Part shown: positions 9,226 through 19,085 of the stretch, one piece after another | Position numbering within the stretch: position 1 is the first letter of the stretch | Layout of the letters: every line of letters begins with the position of its first letter | DNA from: CAIJXB01 sp964455905 | GTDB lineage: Bacteria > Chlamydiota > Chlamydiia > Chlamydiales > Rhabdochlamydiaceae | Direction of reading: 5' to 3' | Assembly: GCA_964455905.1 (NCBI GenBank) | Contig: CAYVYN010000005.1 | Location: forward strand, 124,001 to 188,000 | Length of the DNA stretch: 64,000 nt | The notes under the pieces: generated by a model | Databases searched by the model: none | Told to the model about the DNA's origin: nothing | What the model saw: the letters and a program-made list of their open reading frames with translations, nothing else | Position numbers and translations under genes: made by a program

Positions 9226-10497
9226 TTGTCATTTAAAAATTTCAATCTATCTGAAGAGTTACTAAGAGCAATCGAAGAAAAAGGCTATGCGGCCCCAACT
9301 CCCATACAGTCCCAAGCTATTCCCCTCATATTAGAAGGAGGAGATTTGCTCGCTGGATCACAAACAGGAACAGGAAAAACCGCAGGTTTCACTCTACCAG
9401 TACTACAAAACTTGATGAAAAATCACCATAGGAAACAAGCCGAGCATCCAACTTCAGTTCCCAGGGCTCTTATTTTAACACCGACAAGAGAATTGGCTAC
9501 ACAAGTAGAAGAAAGTGTTAAAACATATGGTAAGCACCTCCCTCTAAAATCCACAGTTATTTTTGGTGGTGTTAATATTACAAGTCAAATTAATAGAGTG
9601 CGCCGTGGTGTAGATATTATTGTAGCAACACCAGGAAGACTCCTTGATTTAATCGGTCAAAAAGCTCTTTCCTTAGCCTCCATAGAAATCCTTGTTTTAG
9701 ATGAAGCTGATAGAATGCTCGATATGGGATTTATCCATGACATCAAAAGAATCCTATCCCTTCTTCCTAAAAAAAGACAAAACCTCCTTTTTTCAGCTAC
9801 ATTTTCTCCTGAAATAAAAAAACTTGCTGATGGACTATTAAATTCCCCAAAAATGATCGAGGTAACACGTCGGAACTCAACAGCGGAAGGAGTTTCTCAA
9901 ACCATACACCCAGTAGACAGTAAGCGTAAAAAAGAGCTCCTTGCATTTTTAATTACTTCTGAGCTCTGGCAACAAGTACTCGTTTTTACGAGGACAAAAC
10001 ACGGAGCAAACAGACTTGCGACTCAATTAGAAGCAGATGGCATTAGCGCAGCAGCAATCCATGGCAACAAAAGCCAAGGAGCTCGTACTAAAGCTCTTGC
10101 TGATTTTAAACAAGGTTCTGTCAGAGTTCTTGTAGCAACAGATATCGCAGCAAGAGGCATCGACATCCAAGAACTACCTTATGTGGTTAACTTTGATTTA
10201 CCAAATGTACCTGAAGACTATGTACATAGAATCGGTAGAACTGGTCGAGCAGGAAGCGTTGGAAAAGCCGTTTCCCTTGTCTGTATAGACGAACATAAAC
10301 TACTGCACGACATCGAAAAACTACTAAAAAAAGAACTTCCTAAAGTAGTGATTCCGAATTTTACTCCTGATCCAAGTATTAAAGCGCAACCGATCATGAA
10401 CGGTAGACAGATGCCAAAAGGAACAAAACCTCCTATGAAAAATTTCCCTCCTAGAGGTAAGTATCCAGAGAAAAAACCTTATTCTAGACAGCAATAG
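9226..10497 (+). CDS. rhlE: DEAD-box ATP-dependent RNA helicase, RhlE type
   Basis: A 423-residue DEAD-box helicase that unwinds RNA duplexes, likely in ribosome assembly or mRNA decay. The Q motif (GYAAPTPIQSQAIP), motif I AGSQTGTGKT, PTRELA, TPGRLLD, DEAD, SAT, and motif VI HRIGRTGRAG are all present in order. The C-terminus is a Pro/Lys/Arg-rich tail after residue 385, as in RhlE. The start is TTG at 9226, chosen because the family N-terminus (MSF...L...) begins exactly there and no ATG lies nearby upstream. The only SD-like element is AGG at 9217-9219, so initiation may be weak or regulated. A hairpin terminator follows. Confidence 0.92.
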   Translation: MSFKNFNLSEELLRAIEEKGYAAPTPIQSQAIPLILEGGDLLAGSQTGTGKTAGFTLPVLQNLMKNHHRKQAEHPTSVPRALILTPTRELATQVEESVKTYGKHLPLKSTVIFGGVNITSQINRVRRGVDIIVATPGRLLDLIGQKALSLASIEILVLDEADRMLDMGFIHDIKRILSLLPKKRQNLLFSATFSPEIKKLADGLLNSPKMIEVTRRNSTAEGVSQTIHPVDSKRKKELLAFLITSELWQQVLVFTRTKHGANRLATQLEADGISAAAIHGNKSQGARTKALADFKQGSVRVLVATDIAARGIDIQELPYVVNFDLPNVPEDYVHRIGRTGRAGSVGKAVSLVCIDEHKLLHDIEKLLKKELPKVVIPNFTPDPSIKAQPIMNGRQMPKGTKPPMKNFPPRGKYPEKKPYSRQQ

Positions 10498-10514
10498 AGT
10501 AAAAACTAATTCAC

Positions 10515-10554
10515 AAAGAGTCCACACGAAGAGCTCTCTTCGACTGGACTCTTT
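10515..10554. terminator. Bidirectional hairpin terminator after rhlE
   Basis: The outer arms AAAGAGTCC and GGACTCTTT enclose a second pair, CGAAGAG and CTCTTCG, giving a long nearly perfect hairpin. It lies between the convergent rhlE gene and the minus-strand gene ending at 10561. Thymines follow on the minus strand (GTTTTTAC), fewer on the plus strand. Confidence 0.75.
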
Positions 10555-10560
10555 GCAACT

Positions 10561-11163
10561 TTAAAATTCAAATGCAAAAAACCCCTGGCCTTTTTCTTCT
10601 TTAATTTTTTTCTTAGTGGTTTTACCTACAGGAAAAAGCGAAAGTCTCGTAATCATTCCCTCTAAATTTTTCACTTCTAGCTCTAGTTCCAAAGAGTGAT
10701 GTTGCGCCTTTTGTAAAAGAGCCATAAGCTGTTTTTGATCAGAATTTTCCTCTAGCTCTCTTAATAATCTTTCATTTTCTAGGTTAGAGAGCTCCTCTTT
10801 TGCTAAGGCAAGATCTTCTCTCGCTTTTTCTAAAAGAGAGCTTAACCTTTGTTGCTCAAGAAAAGATAATTTTTCTTGGCTTTCGTCGAGGGCTGCTGCT
10901 AAAAACCCACTAAAAGTACAAATTCCAAAAAAAAGCAAAGCCTGAACATTAAAATTAGTAATTGGGTCTAAAATAAGTAACAGATACGAAAGAAGAGCCA
11001 AATAAAGACCTGAAAAACCCCAAAAACAAGAAAATAAAAAAAGAAGTACTCCCCCCATATAAAAAGAAGAAAACAAAAAAGGCCCCATTAAAGCGGATGC
11101 TGAAAGCATGGGAAAGACCACAAACGCTGCGAAAAAAAATCGATGCATCCTATTTGCCTGCAT
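10561..11163 (-). CDS. Membrane protein with C-terminal coiled coil
   Basis: A 200-residue protein of unknown function. Residues about 8-90 form three or four membrane segments. Residues about 95-175 are a long Glu/Leu/Gln-rich coiled coil (KAREDLALAKEELSNLENE is typical). A short basic stretch (KTTKKKIKEEK) precedes the C-terminus. Hydrophobic hairpins next to coiled coils are common in chlamydial inclusion-membrane proteins, but here the hydrophobic part has more than two helices, so that assignment is only a possibility. The start overlaps the end of the peptidase gene by 14 bases, so the two are probably one transcript. Confidence 0.7.
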   Translation of the reverse strand: MQANRMHRFFFAAFVVFPMLSASALMGPFLFSSFYMGGVLLFLFSCFWGFSGLYLALLSYLLLILDPITNFNVQALLFFGICTFSGFLAAALDESQEKLSFLEQQRLSSLLEKAREDLALAKEELSNLENERLLRELEENSDQKQLMALLQKAQHHSLELELEVKNLEGMITRLSLFPVGKTTKKKIKEEKGQGFFAFEF

Positions 11164-12538
11164 ATTTTTCCTGCAAAGAAAGTTCCCATAAAATTTTAGC
11201 TAGTGACAAAAATCCCTTTTTAAAACATGACCACCTAAAGTGCTCATTGGGAGCATGCACGTTATCAGTTGCTAAAGCAAAGCCAAAAAGAGCCACATCT
11301 CCACCAACGGCTTCAGCGAGCTGACTTACAATTGGAACAGATCCGCCACAAAGAGAATATTGGCATTTTTTACCAAAGACTTCTTCCAGACTACTTGTAA
11401 CAACTTTCGTTAAAGGCGCATTAAAAGAACTCCGAAAAGCCTTAGCGCCATGATGGCAAGAAACCTGTATTTCCGCCCCAACTGGCGTATGCGCGCGAAG
11501 AAACTTTGTTAAATTTTGAGCAATTATATGAGGATCCTGATCTCCAATTAACCGACAAGAAAGTTTAGCATGAGCGCTACCGGGGATAACAGTTTTAAAA
11601 CCTTCACCTGTGTACCCCCCCCAAATTCCATTAATTTCCAAGGTAGGTCTAAGCCAACAAGCTTCCTTAGGTCCTACTCCTAATTCTTTAGAAAAAGCAC
11701 CCACACCAAATTCTTTACGATAGAGTTCCTCATCAAAAGAAAGATCAAACTTTTCTTTTTCCTCTACCGATAAAGTTCCCACCCCGTCATAAAAATGAGG
11801 AATTGTAATGAATCCGTTTTCATCCCAAAGTTTTGAAAGTAGTTCGACTAAAATCCGGTTTGGATTTAAGGCTATACCTCCATGAATCCCTGAATGCAGA
11901 TCTGTTTGAGCATTGATACAATCCACATGAAAAGCGACTATACCACGATACCCCATAGAAATAGCTGGCGTATCTTGATCAGGCAGATCAAAATCAATCA
12001 CACAAAGAGAATCCGCCTTTAAGAGATCTTGATGATTTTGGATCACCACTTCAGTACCAGCTCCCCCTGACTCTTCTTCACCCTCGATAAAAAGTTTAAT
12101 CTGTAAATCTTTAGGCAAAGTAATATGTTGTAGTGCCTTCAAAACCGTTAAAGAAATAAAGCACTGCCCTTTATTATCAGAAGCCCCTCTAGCAAAAACT
12201 TTGCCATTTTCTAACTTAGGTTGAAAAGGATTGCTAGCCCAAAGTTCTATAGGGTCAACTGGCTGGACATCATAATGATGATATAATAAAACGCTAGGAG
12301 ATCCCTCTTTTCCAGTTTTTGCAAATACAACAGGTAAGCCGGGACTTAACAAAAGTTGGGAGTTAAAGCCCAACTGTTCTAACCGAAAAGCTAACCAATT
12401 TGCCGTTTTCAAACACTCTTCTTTATATATAGAATCAGCGCTGATGCTAGAAAAACCCAAAAAATGAAAAAAATCCCTTAAAATACTTTCTTCATTTTCT
12501 TCAAACCAATTTAAAAATTTGCCTTTTGGAAATTCCAT
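11150..12538 (-). CDS. M20 family metallopeptidase (dipeptidase-like)
   Basis: A zinc-dependent M20 peptidase of about 462 residues, likely cleaving dipeptides or similar small peptides in the cytosol. The metal-site motifs are all visible: LLYHHYDVQPV, GASDNKGQ, the catalytic-base motif IEGEEESGG, an Asp in VIDFDLPDQ, and a His near the C-terminus in NVHAPNEHF. The central dimerisation domain is present (QTDLHSGIHGG). The open frame extends to 12619, but I place the start at ATG 12538 (MEFPKGKF), which has AGGGGGG eleven bases upstream; the extra 27 codons look non-coding. The membrane coiled-coil gene overlaps its 3' end. Confidence 0.9.
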   Translation of the reverse strand: MEFPKGKFLNWFEENEESILRDFFHFLGFSSISADSIYKEECLKTANWLAFRLEQLGFNSQLLLSPGLPVVFAKTGKEGSPSVLLYHHYDVQPVDPIELWASNPFQPKLENGKVFARGASDNKGQCFISLTVLKALQHITLPKDLQIKLFIEGEEESGGAGTEVVIQNHQDLLKADSLCVIDFDLPDQDTPAISMGYRGIVAFHVDCINAQTDLHSGIHGGIALNPNRILVELLSKLWDENGFITIPHFYDGVGTLSVEEKEKFDLSFDEELYRKEFGVGAFSKELGVGPKEACWLRPTLEINGIWGGYTGEGFKTVIPGSAHAKLSCRLIGDQDPHIIAQNLTKFLRAHTPVGAEIQVSCHHGAKAFRSSFNAPLTKVVTSSLEEVFGKKCQYSLCGGSVPIVSQLAEAVGGDVALFGFALATDNVHAPNEHFRWSCFKKGFLSLAKILWELSLQEKYAGK

Positions 12539-12711
12539 ATCCGCCCCCCTGTTTATCGCCATTCTAATCCTATCGCCTAAATGCTGAAAGCAAAAAAACA
12601 CTAAAAACGAAATAAACAAATCAAAGAAATTGAAATTAAAAATTAATATTGACTAATAAATAATAATGTTGAATTATAACATTATGATGCTTTCTAAATA
12701 AGGATTTAATT

Positions 12712-14277
12712 ATGTCTGTTTCGCCAAATAAACCGACTACTCAAACAGAAGAATATGCTATTTTAAGAACTGAAATCGATAAAATCGATAGATCGAGTGA
12801 TGTTATGTTTCTCGCGCAAAGATGCATAAAAAACTTCCCTCAAAAAATCTCAGAAAATGAGTTTGAATCTCTTTGTGGCACCTTAAATCAAAAAATTCAA
12901 TCTCACGAATCTAGATTAAAAATAAACAGAGAATCTCTTCCTACAACCCGAAACTACCTCACAAAAATTCAATTAGTTTTCCGAAATTACTTAGACTCTT
13001 TATCTATAGGAAAAGCGAAAGAAGCCTTAGAAGAACTTAAAATACAACCTAAAAAAAACACAGAAAAACTTGGATTTTTACTAAACAAACTAACTTCAAT
13101 TAAAGACAAAACAGACTTAATATCCACCTTCCGCAAAAAAAACCTACAAAACCAAATAGATGAATTAGCTAATTCACTATTGGACAAAAAAACTCTAGAT
13201 TCTTTAGCCCTCGAAATAAAGTCCCCTGAAATAGAGCTAAAAGGTCAAAAAAAGGACGTGCAGCAAGAATCAAAGACAGAAACACCCGATAATTTTTGGA
13301 AAGGAGTTCTCGAAAGAGAACTTGAAAAAAGACAAGCAGCACAAAAAAAAGAAGATCAACCAGCACCTCTCCCCCCACAAGACAAGTCTTCTGAAGGAAC
13401 TGAAAAAACTACACCAATCGTTTCAGAAATTCCTGCCACCCCATCCCTAAGCTCGATTCCTCTTTTGGAAGAAAATGAAGTTTTAGAAACTAAAAAAGAG
13501 GAAATACCTTTTTCAATGAAGGTATCTCCGCAAGAAGCTCCTCGAAAGAATATTTTAAGAGAAAAATTAGTCGAGGCTCAGAGACTGTGTCTCTCATCTG
13601 ACAATCTCAAAACAAAAACTCAAATACTCCGGAGCCTCACATCAGCCTCTGAAGGTACATTAGACCTCGTAATCTCAACTCTAAAAAAGGGAATAGCTGA
13701 TCCTGAAATCATAACAGGACTACTCTCTTCAGAAGGTGAACGCGAATTACTCCTCGATGCCCTTCAAGAAGAAAACCCAGGGCCTACCCTTACTAAAGTT
13801 TTAAATGCCTCGGCCAACAGCATAAACCTCGCAAAAAAAGCAAAAGGCTTAGGACTTCAATATAAACTATTTTTAGATATTCCTGAAATAAACATCCCAT
13901 TAGCAAGCAAAGCCTTGGATAAAGGTATTCTTCTTCCTGGATGTTTAAAAGCTTTAATGAGAGCCCCTCTACATAACTTATCGCTCGTGGCTAAAGCTAT
14001 AGAATACTACAACTACGATGGTCAGTCTAGTCAAGTACTAGAAACCGTTGCAGGCCTTGATTTCTTAGAGGCAAAAAAAATTGCAGAAAGAGCGAAAACA
14101 GCTAAAAACATGACCGAGCTCGAAGAAGCACTCAAAGACCCCCTAAAAGAGAAAAAAAATGAGGCTATAAAAAAAGTAAGCGTCTTGGGTGTAAATCGAA
14201 TTCAGCAAAGCGTCGTTGAGGCTAAAAACTTTTTAAAAACCGAAACTAAAAATCTTCTAAATAGGGTAAAAAAATGA
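12712..14277 (+). CDS. Helical-repeat protein of 521 residues, first gene of a repeat-protein cluster
   Basis: No known family was recognised. Residues 1-165 are predicted mostly helical and charged. Residues about 170-285 are a low-complexity linker rich in Pro, Glu, Lys and Ser. Residues about 290-450 contain degenerate helical repeats of about 30 residues such as IPEINIPLASKALDKGILL and APLHNLSLVAKAIEY, the same type that fills the large protein two genes on. The C-terminus ends in an amphipathic Lys-rich helix. There is no signal peptide. The stop overlaps the next ATG (ATGA). A type III-secreted protein is conceivable in a chlamydial genome but cannot be shown from sequence. The ATG follows TAAGGA nine bases upstream. 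Confidence 0.8.
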   Translation: MSVSPNKPTTQTEEYAILRTEIDKIDRSSDVMFLAQRCIKNFPQKISENEFESLCGTLNQKIQSHESRLKINRESLPTTRNYLTKIQLVFRNYLDSLSIGKAKEALEELKIQPKKNTEKLGFLLNKLTSIKDKTDLISTFRKKNLQNQIDELANSLLDKKTLDSLALEIKSPEIELKGQKKDVQQESKTETPDNFWKGVLERELEKRQAAQKKEDQPAPLPPQDKSSEGTEKTTPIVSEIPATPSLSSIPLLEENEVLETKKEEIPFSMKVSPQEAPRKNILREKLVEAQRLCLSSDNLKTKTQILRSLTSASEGTLDLVISTLKKGIADPEIITGLLSSEGERELLLDALQEENPGPTLTKVLNASANSINLAKKAKGLGLQYKLFLDIPEINIPLASKALDKGILLPGCLKALMRAPLHNLSLVAKAIEYYNYDGQSSQVLETVAGLDFLEAKKIAERAKTAKNMTELEEALKDPLKEKKNEAIKKVSVLGVNRIQQSVVEAKNFLKTETKNLLNRVKK

Positions 14278-14453
14278 AAAAACTAAGCACACTTACCCTT
14301 TTATTTTTTGTACTCTCTGCAACATCTTGCCAAGAAAAAAAAAACGTTTCATTTTCACCTCAAAACAATGAATCTTTTATGAGCAAACGCCCTAAAGTCG
14401 TGATTATCCAGGCTGATGAATTCAACAAACAAGAAGTTAATACAAATAAATAA
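14274..14453 (+). CDS. Small lipoprotein (59 residues)
   Basis: A short gene that is easy to miss. It begins MKKLSTLTLLFFVLSATSCQ, a textbook lipoprotein signal: basic start, hydrophobic core and a Cys at about residue 19 preceded by A-T-S. The mature part is about 40 residues, charged, and ends KQEVNTNK. The ATG overlaps the stop of the 521-residue protein (ATGA), so translation is probably coupled, and the stop is 15 bases before the ATG of the next gene. Its position between two proteins with the same repeat type suggests the three work together, with this one anchored in a membrane. Function unknown. Confidence 0.7.
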   Translation: MKKLSTLTLLFFVLSATSCQEKKNVSFSPQNNESFMSKRPKVVIIQADEFNKQEVNTNK

Positions 14454-14468
14454 CCCTACGGTTTGAAT

Positions 14469-17400
14469 ATGGCAGACATAAAAATACGAACAAACCCTGA
14501 AGTCGTTTCTTTGGAGCGCATTGCTAAAGAAAAAGGAGTGGACCCAAGCGTTATTTTAAAGACAGTCGAAGAGCACATCAAGTTTCTTCCGGAGAACCTT
14601 ACTATTCAAGTTGTTGGAGACTCCTGCGAATCACTAAAAGCAAAAATCATAGAACAAAAAGAAATAATTCAAAAAGAAAATAAAAACGCAGATAAAGCGT
14701 GTTGGAACGTTTTTGAAAGAGTAATCACAAAATATTTAAGCGCACGTAAAATAGATTATTTGGATGATATTTATCAGTTAATCAATAACTTAGAAAAAAA
14801 ACCTTCCGACAATGCTAGAGCGATACAAAGTCACATTCTAAAACTTAACAGCCATATCAATAACCCAGGTCTTCTTTCTATTTTCTATAAATCTTATCAT
14901 AGAGGTCGTATAAAACACTTAAGCTGGCAATCTCTGGATTTTCAAAACTTTAAACTAAATGAATTTGAAGACCTAACAAGCGCTCTTCGGTCTTTAAAAA
15001 GTGAGAACCCTGGTCTTACCCTTGAAATCAATAAAATAAATACTCTCTTAAATAAGCAATTAGAAGGCTTGATAAAACGAGCCGAGTTACAGGGAAAAGT
15101 ACCAACACAAAATCTCAAAAATGCTATTTCTGCTATTCCTGATAGTGACATAGTGGTTTTAGATCTTTTACTTATGGCGATAAAAAACAAGTGTCCTCTA
15201 ACCCCTGAAATTATAAAAGCACTATCTCTCGCTCCCCTAGATAACCTATATCTTTTTAAACTCGCAATCGAAAAAAAACAACTTAGTATTCCTCTTATCG
15301 AGGCTATCTCGTATATAAAAACAAGCGAATCCGACAAGCTAAAACTTTTTGAGACAGCTATACGAGCAAACATTCTGACCTCCCCAAAAGACGTAAAAAC
15401 ATTAAGCGCAGTAACTGGTGATGAAAGTATACGCCTTCTTATTTTAGGTATCGAAAAAGAATTAGGAAAAGATATTTGCTATAAAATTTTATTAAAAGTT
15501 CCTGAGAGTAAAATACCTCTTTTTACTTTAGCAATTCAAAAAAACCTTGGAAGAAATGAAAATATTTTATGGTTACTTTTAGATACATCCGAAAAGAAAA
15601 TAAAATTCATCAGATTTGGAATAAATAGTTTATTAGGCGTTAGTGAGGAAATCATAGAAAAACTTCAAAAAGTTCCAGCTGAAAAAGAACTACTTTTTAA
15701 GTTTGCGATTAGAAACAACTATACATTGACAGAAACCCTATATAAAACTCTTAGAGAACTTCCTGAAAGTAAAATCTCTCTTTTTGAAAACGCTTTAATC
15801 AAGAAAATTCCTGTAGAAATTCTACTTGACGATCTTTTAAAGCTCCCTACCACAAAACCGAATCTTATAAGTCTTGTTTTGCTAGCTATACAAAAAGGAG
15901 TTAATAACGTAGATGCCTTGCGACTACTCACAAAAATACCAGAGGATAAAATAGCTGTTATATCCAAAGCTGTGAATCATTTCAGAGGTAATGATCTAAG
16001 CATCCTAACAGCACTTTTAGCCATTCCTTCGGAAAGAAAGGATTTGCTTGATTTAGTGTCTATAGCAATAGAAAAAGACTACCTTGAAGATACCGACACC
16101 CTAAAAACCTTTTTAGACATACCTAAAGAAAACATTGATATCATTCCACTTTTAATCTCTGCTTTTGAAAAAAATGCAAATGCAGATGTCGTAACTACTC
16201 TAATGGAAAAGTTTTCTCCAAATACAAAACAACTGTTTCAAAAAGCCATAGATCACAACTTAATCCAAAATGAAGAAGTGATGTCTCATCTTTTTAGAGT
16301 GTCAGAAGATAATAAACACCTTATTGACATTCTTTTGTTAAGTATAGAAAAAGGGATTGCCTCTAGTCCTAATCTTATAGCATCTTTTTTGGAGATTCCT
16401 AAAAATAGAGACGACCTGATTAGTATTGTAGGACTGTATCTAAGCAAAGAGGGTACTGCAAACACAGAACTACTAGAAACAATTTTAAAAACACCCGAAA
16501 GTAGAATAGGTCTTCTCCCTCTTATAAAATCAAGCCTGGAAAAGGGTTTAAACAGCACTTTTATCAATTCATTAATCGCTGAATACTCACCAAATAAAAC
16601 TGCTCTCTTTAATCTAGCGGTAGCAAATGGATTTGCTGATAATGCTACTATCATGAAAGAGCTTTTAGAAATTGAAAAGAACAAAAAAGGGCTGATCCCT
16701 CTTATAACACTCGCTCTACAAAAACAGACAAAAGAAGAAATTATTTTAAATATCCTTTCAAAAACACCGACTTCTAAAATAGAACTCTTTAGCTTAGCCA
16801 TTGAAAAAGACTTAGGAAACGAAAAAACGATTATGGAAAAGCTAGAGTCTATTCCAAACGATAAAATAGTACTCTTTTTACTAGCCTTGCACGATGAGAA
16901 CCTCTCTAATCAAGAATTCATTCTAAAACTTGCTCAGAGTATAGATAGCTCTCAAATAAATTGCGTGCGCAATCTACTTGAAAAACACTGGATAAAAAAC
17001 ATTTCCCAGTTAGAAAAAATACTAGAAGCTTCGGAAGCAAGCACAACTCTTATAGATTTGGTGTTGGAAAACGACCTCACCCCTTGTGTAACACCTATTT
17101 TATTAGCTAATAACAATGAAAAAAAACTAGAAACGATGCTACTTGCTTTTAGAAAATTCATAGAAGAAATAGATGCAATCATAGCAGATCAGTCTATGCC
17201 CAAAGAATGGAACTTTTTACCTTTTTCTAAATCAAAAAATTCAGGAGAAGAAGGCGCATTACTTGATCAAGAATTAAAAACGCTCTTAATGACCTTATCT
17301 TTCATTAAAGAATCAACTGAAGACGAGCTAGAAAGCCTCTCTAAAGCGCTTCAAACGGAAGCTCTAGTCGAAGTGAAAAACAGCCTTACGCAGCTTGCAC

Positions 17401-19073
17401 CAAAAGCCTATATCGCTTTAAAAGAGCAGGCAGCATTACAAGAAGCACGTCACAATCTCTATAAATTATTAAAAGAAAAAAGCCTAAGTATAGATCTTAA
17501 TATTTCCAATGAAATTAAAAAAGCATCTTCTGAGCAAATTCAGGCTCTTACTAAAAGTACTAATTTACTTGGGACAAAGATTTCCAAAGAAAATTTCGAT
17601 TGCCTTTTAGCTACAATACTCTCCATACCTAAAAGCCAAAACGTTATCAAAAATACCGACAATATCCTTAGCTTCATAAATACAGCTATAGCTAAAGGTT
17701 TTAGGTCAGAAAAAATCGTCAACAAACTGCTTTCTTCCTACCCAAGAACCTTTAGCCTAATAAGAATTTTGCTAGAAAACAATCTTCTTAAAAGCGAAGA
17801 AAACATTATAAAAGCAATCAATTCCCCTGTAGAAACATGCAATCTGCTAATAGAAATTGTCAGCAAAAATCTAGATTTATCCGAAGGCCTGGTGAATCAA
17901 ATTATACTAAATAGTGATAAATTAGATGCTATTAGTTTGTGTAGACTAGCACTAAAAAAAGTAGATGCCAGCACAAATAAAAGCAACGCAGAAAAATCAA
18001 TGAAACTTATTTTAAATGCAGCTATAGAAAAAATACCAAGATTATTTTCTATTTTAAATACAAATGAGTCCTTAGATAACGATGTGCTCAAACTGGAAGC
18101 CGTTTATAAAGCTGAGAGCCTTCCAAGAGAAGACTTCTCTATAAAAATGCCAAACAGAAGTAGAGACCTGGGGAGAATTCCTATGCGCATTTTGGATGGT
18201 CTTATCGATAATGAAGCAATAAAAAACCAGATAATTATATTGAACATACTACTATCTGGATTGGAAAGATTACCCGAAGGTACCGAACCTGATCTTTTGG
18301 AAAAAATCACCCTAAAACTTTTAGAAAAAATAGAGAGTGTAGAACTTACCAACTTCACAGAAAATCTCCTAGGTCTAATAAGCTCCCTTTTGGAAACCTC
18401 TCCAAAACCTATTCAAACAATTGAAAACCTCTTAAAAGCTTCAGATACTACGTTAGAAATTATTCTACTAGCATCAAAGAAAAAACTTTCAGATCCCCGT
18501 ATGATAGACTCTCTTCTATCTAACATAAAAAACCTAACACCGGCTCAAATAAACACTCTAAAAGTCTTTTTAAACGCCTCAAGCGAATGGACAACAGCGG
18601 ATTTTACAAATGTATTGGCTAAATTGGCTTTAAGCGAAGACTCAAAAGCAAATCTCATCAAACAAGTGTCTTATAAAAAAGCAGAATTATCCATTCTAAT
18701 AGATATGTTAGATGCTGAAGAAAGCCAGCTAAATTTAATTGATGCAATGTTAAAACACGAAGAAAGCTCTAAGATACCGAAGTTTTTAGCTATTATATCT
18801 GATATTTTATCTGCTTCCACAGATAGCGCAGAAATAACTTTAAAAGTTTTACCCTTTTTACCGAAAGAGTCTGGAAAGTTTTTTTCAAATATTAATCGCA
18901 TTTTAATAGATAAGAACAAACAAAGAGAAGCTCGTATTTTTTTAAGACAGCAACAAGCATCTAATCCAGAGTTCCTTTCAACTATTGAAAAAACAGCAGC
19001 TTCTGCCAGTGAAGCAGCAAAATCTGCAGCTGAAGAATTAAAGCGAAAAGTAAAAGGTCTATTTCCCTTTTAA
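14469..19073 (+). CDS. Giant helical-repeat protein (about 1,534 residues)
   Basis: A very large protein with no recognised enzyme domain. From about residue 225 to 830 it is a tandem array of degenerate helix pairs, each 28-32 residues long. Each unit starts at a Pro turn, then has K-I-x-L-F, an A-I-E-K helix end, and an I-L-x-x-L-L helix; examples are VPESKIPLFTLAI, LPESKISLFENAL and IPNDKIVLFLLAL. The array should fold as an alpha-solenoid. Weaker repeats continue past residue 1,000. The C-terminus is an Ala/Lys-rich amphipathic helix (EAAKSAAEELKRKVKGLF). No signal peptide. ATG at 14469 is preferred over TTG at 14463, though both SDs are weak. It closes the cluster begun at 12712. A scaffold or host-directed role is inference. 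Confidence 0.82.
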   Translation: MADIKIRTNPEVVSLERIAKEKGVDPSVILKTVEEHIKFLPENLTIQVVGDSCESLKAKIIEQKEIIQKENKNADKACWNVFERVITKYLSARKIDYLDDIYQLINNLEKKPSDNARAIQSHILKLNSHINNPGLLSIFYKSYHRGRIKHLSWQSLDFQNFKLNEFEDLTSALRSLKSENPGLTLEINKINTLLNKQLEGLIKRAELQGKVPTQNLKNAISAIPDSDIVVLDLLLMAIKNKCPLTPEIIKALSLAPLDNLYLFKLAIEKKQLSIPLIEAISYIKTSESDKLKLFETAIRANILTSPKDVKTLSAVTGDESIRLLILGIEKELGKDICYKILLKVPESKIPLFTLAIQKNLGRNENILWLLLDTSEKKIKFIRFGINSLLGVSEEIIEKLQKVPAEKELLFKFAIRNNYTLTETLYKTLRELPESKISLFENALIKKIPVEILLDDLLKLPTTKPNLISLVLLAIQKGVNNVDALRLLTKIPEDKIAVISKAVNHFRGNDLSILTALLAIPSERKDLLDLVSIAIEKDYLEDTDTLKTFLDIPKENIDIIPLLISAFEKNANADVVTTLMEKFSPNTKQLFQKAIDHNLIQNEEVMSHLFRVSEDNKHLIDILLLSIEKGIASSPNLIASFLEIPKNRDDLISIVGLYLSKEGTANTELLETILKTPESRIGLLPLIKSSLEKGLNSTFINSLIAEYSPNKTALFNLAVANGFADNATIMKELLEIEKNKKGLIPLITLALQKQTKEEIILNILSKTPTSKIELFSLAIEKDLGNEKTIMEKLESIPNDKIVLFLLALHDENLSNQEFILKLAQSIDSSQINCVRNLLEKHWIKNISQLEKILEASEASTTLIDLVLENDLTPCVTPILLANNNEKKLETMLLAFRKFIEEIDAIIADQSMPKEWNFLPFSKSKNSGEEGALLDQELKTLLMTLSFIKESTEDELESLSKALQTEALVEVKNSLTQLAPKAYIALKEQAALQEARHNLYKLLKEKSLSIDLNISNEIKKASSEQIQALTKSTNLLGTKISKENFDCLLATILSIPKSQNVIKNTDNILSFINTAIAKGFRSEKIVNKLLSSYPRTFSLIRILLENNLLKSEENIIKAINSPVETCNLLIEIVSKNLDLSEGLVNQIILNSDKLDAISLCRLALKKVDASTNKSNAEKSMKLILNAAIEKIPRLFSILNTNESLDNDVLKLEAVYKAESLPREDFSIKMPNRSRDLGRIPMRILDGLIDNEAIKNQIIILNILLSGLERLPEGTEPDLLEKITLKLLEKIESVELTNFTENLLGLISSLLETSPKPIQTIENLLKASDTTLEIILLASKKKLSDPRMIDSLLSNIKNLTPAQINTLKVFLNASSEWTTADFTNVLAKLALSEDSKANLIKQVSYKKAELSILIDMLDAEESQLNLIDAMLKHEESSKIPKFLAIISDILSASTDSAEITLKVLPFLPKESGKFFSNINRILIDKNKQREARIFLRQQQASNPEFLSTIEKTAASASEAAKSAAEELKRKVKGLFPF

Positions 19074-19085
19074 AAAGGACAAGGA

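Noticed and set aside
14942..16801. Long minus-strand frames (143 and 171 codons) inside the giant repeat gene
   Set aside because: Antisense shadows caused by repetitive, AT-rich coding sequence; composition (Ser/Phe/Ile runs) is typical of shadows and no SD is present.
14469..19073. Repeat array as TAL-effector, PPR or mTERF protein
   Set aside because: Unit length is close, but the diagnostic residues (TAL repeat-variable pair with GGKQALE, PPR code positions) are absent and spacing varies from 28 to 32. Left as an unnamed helical repeat.
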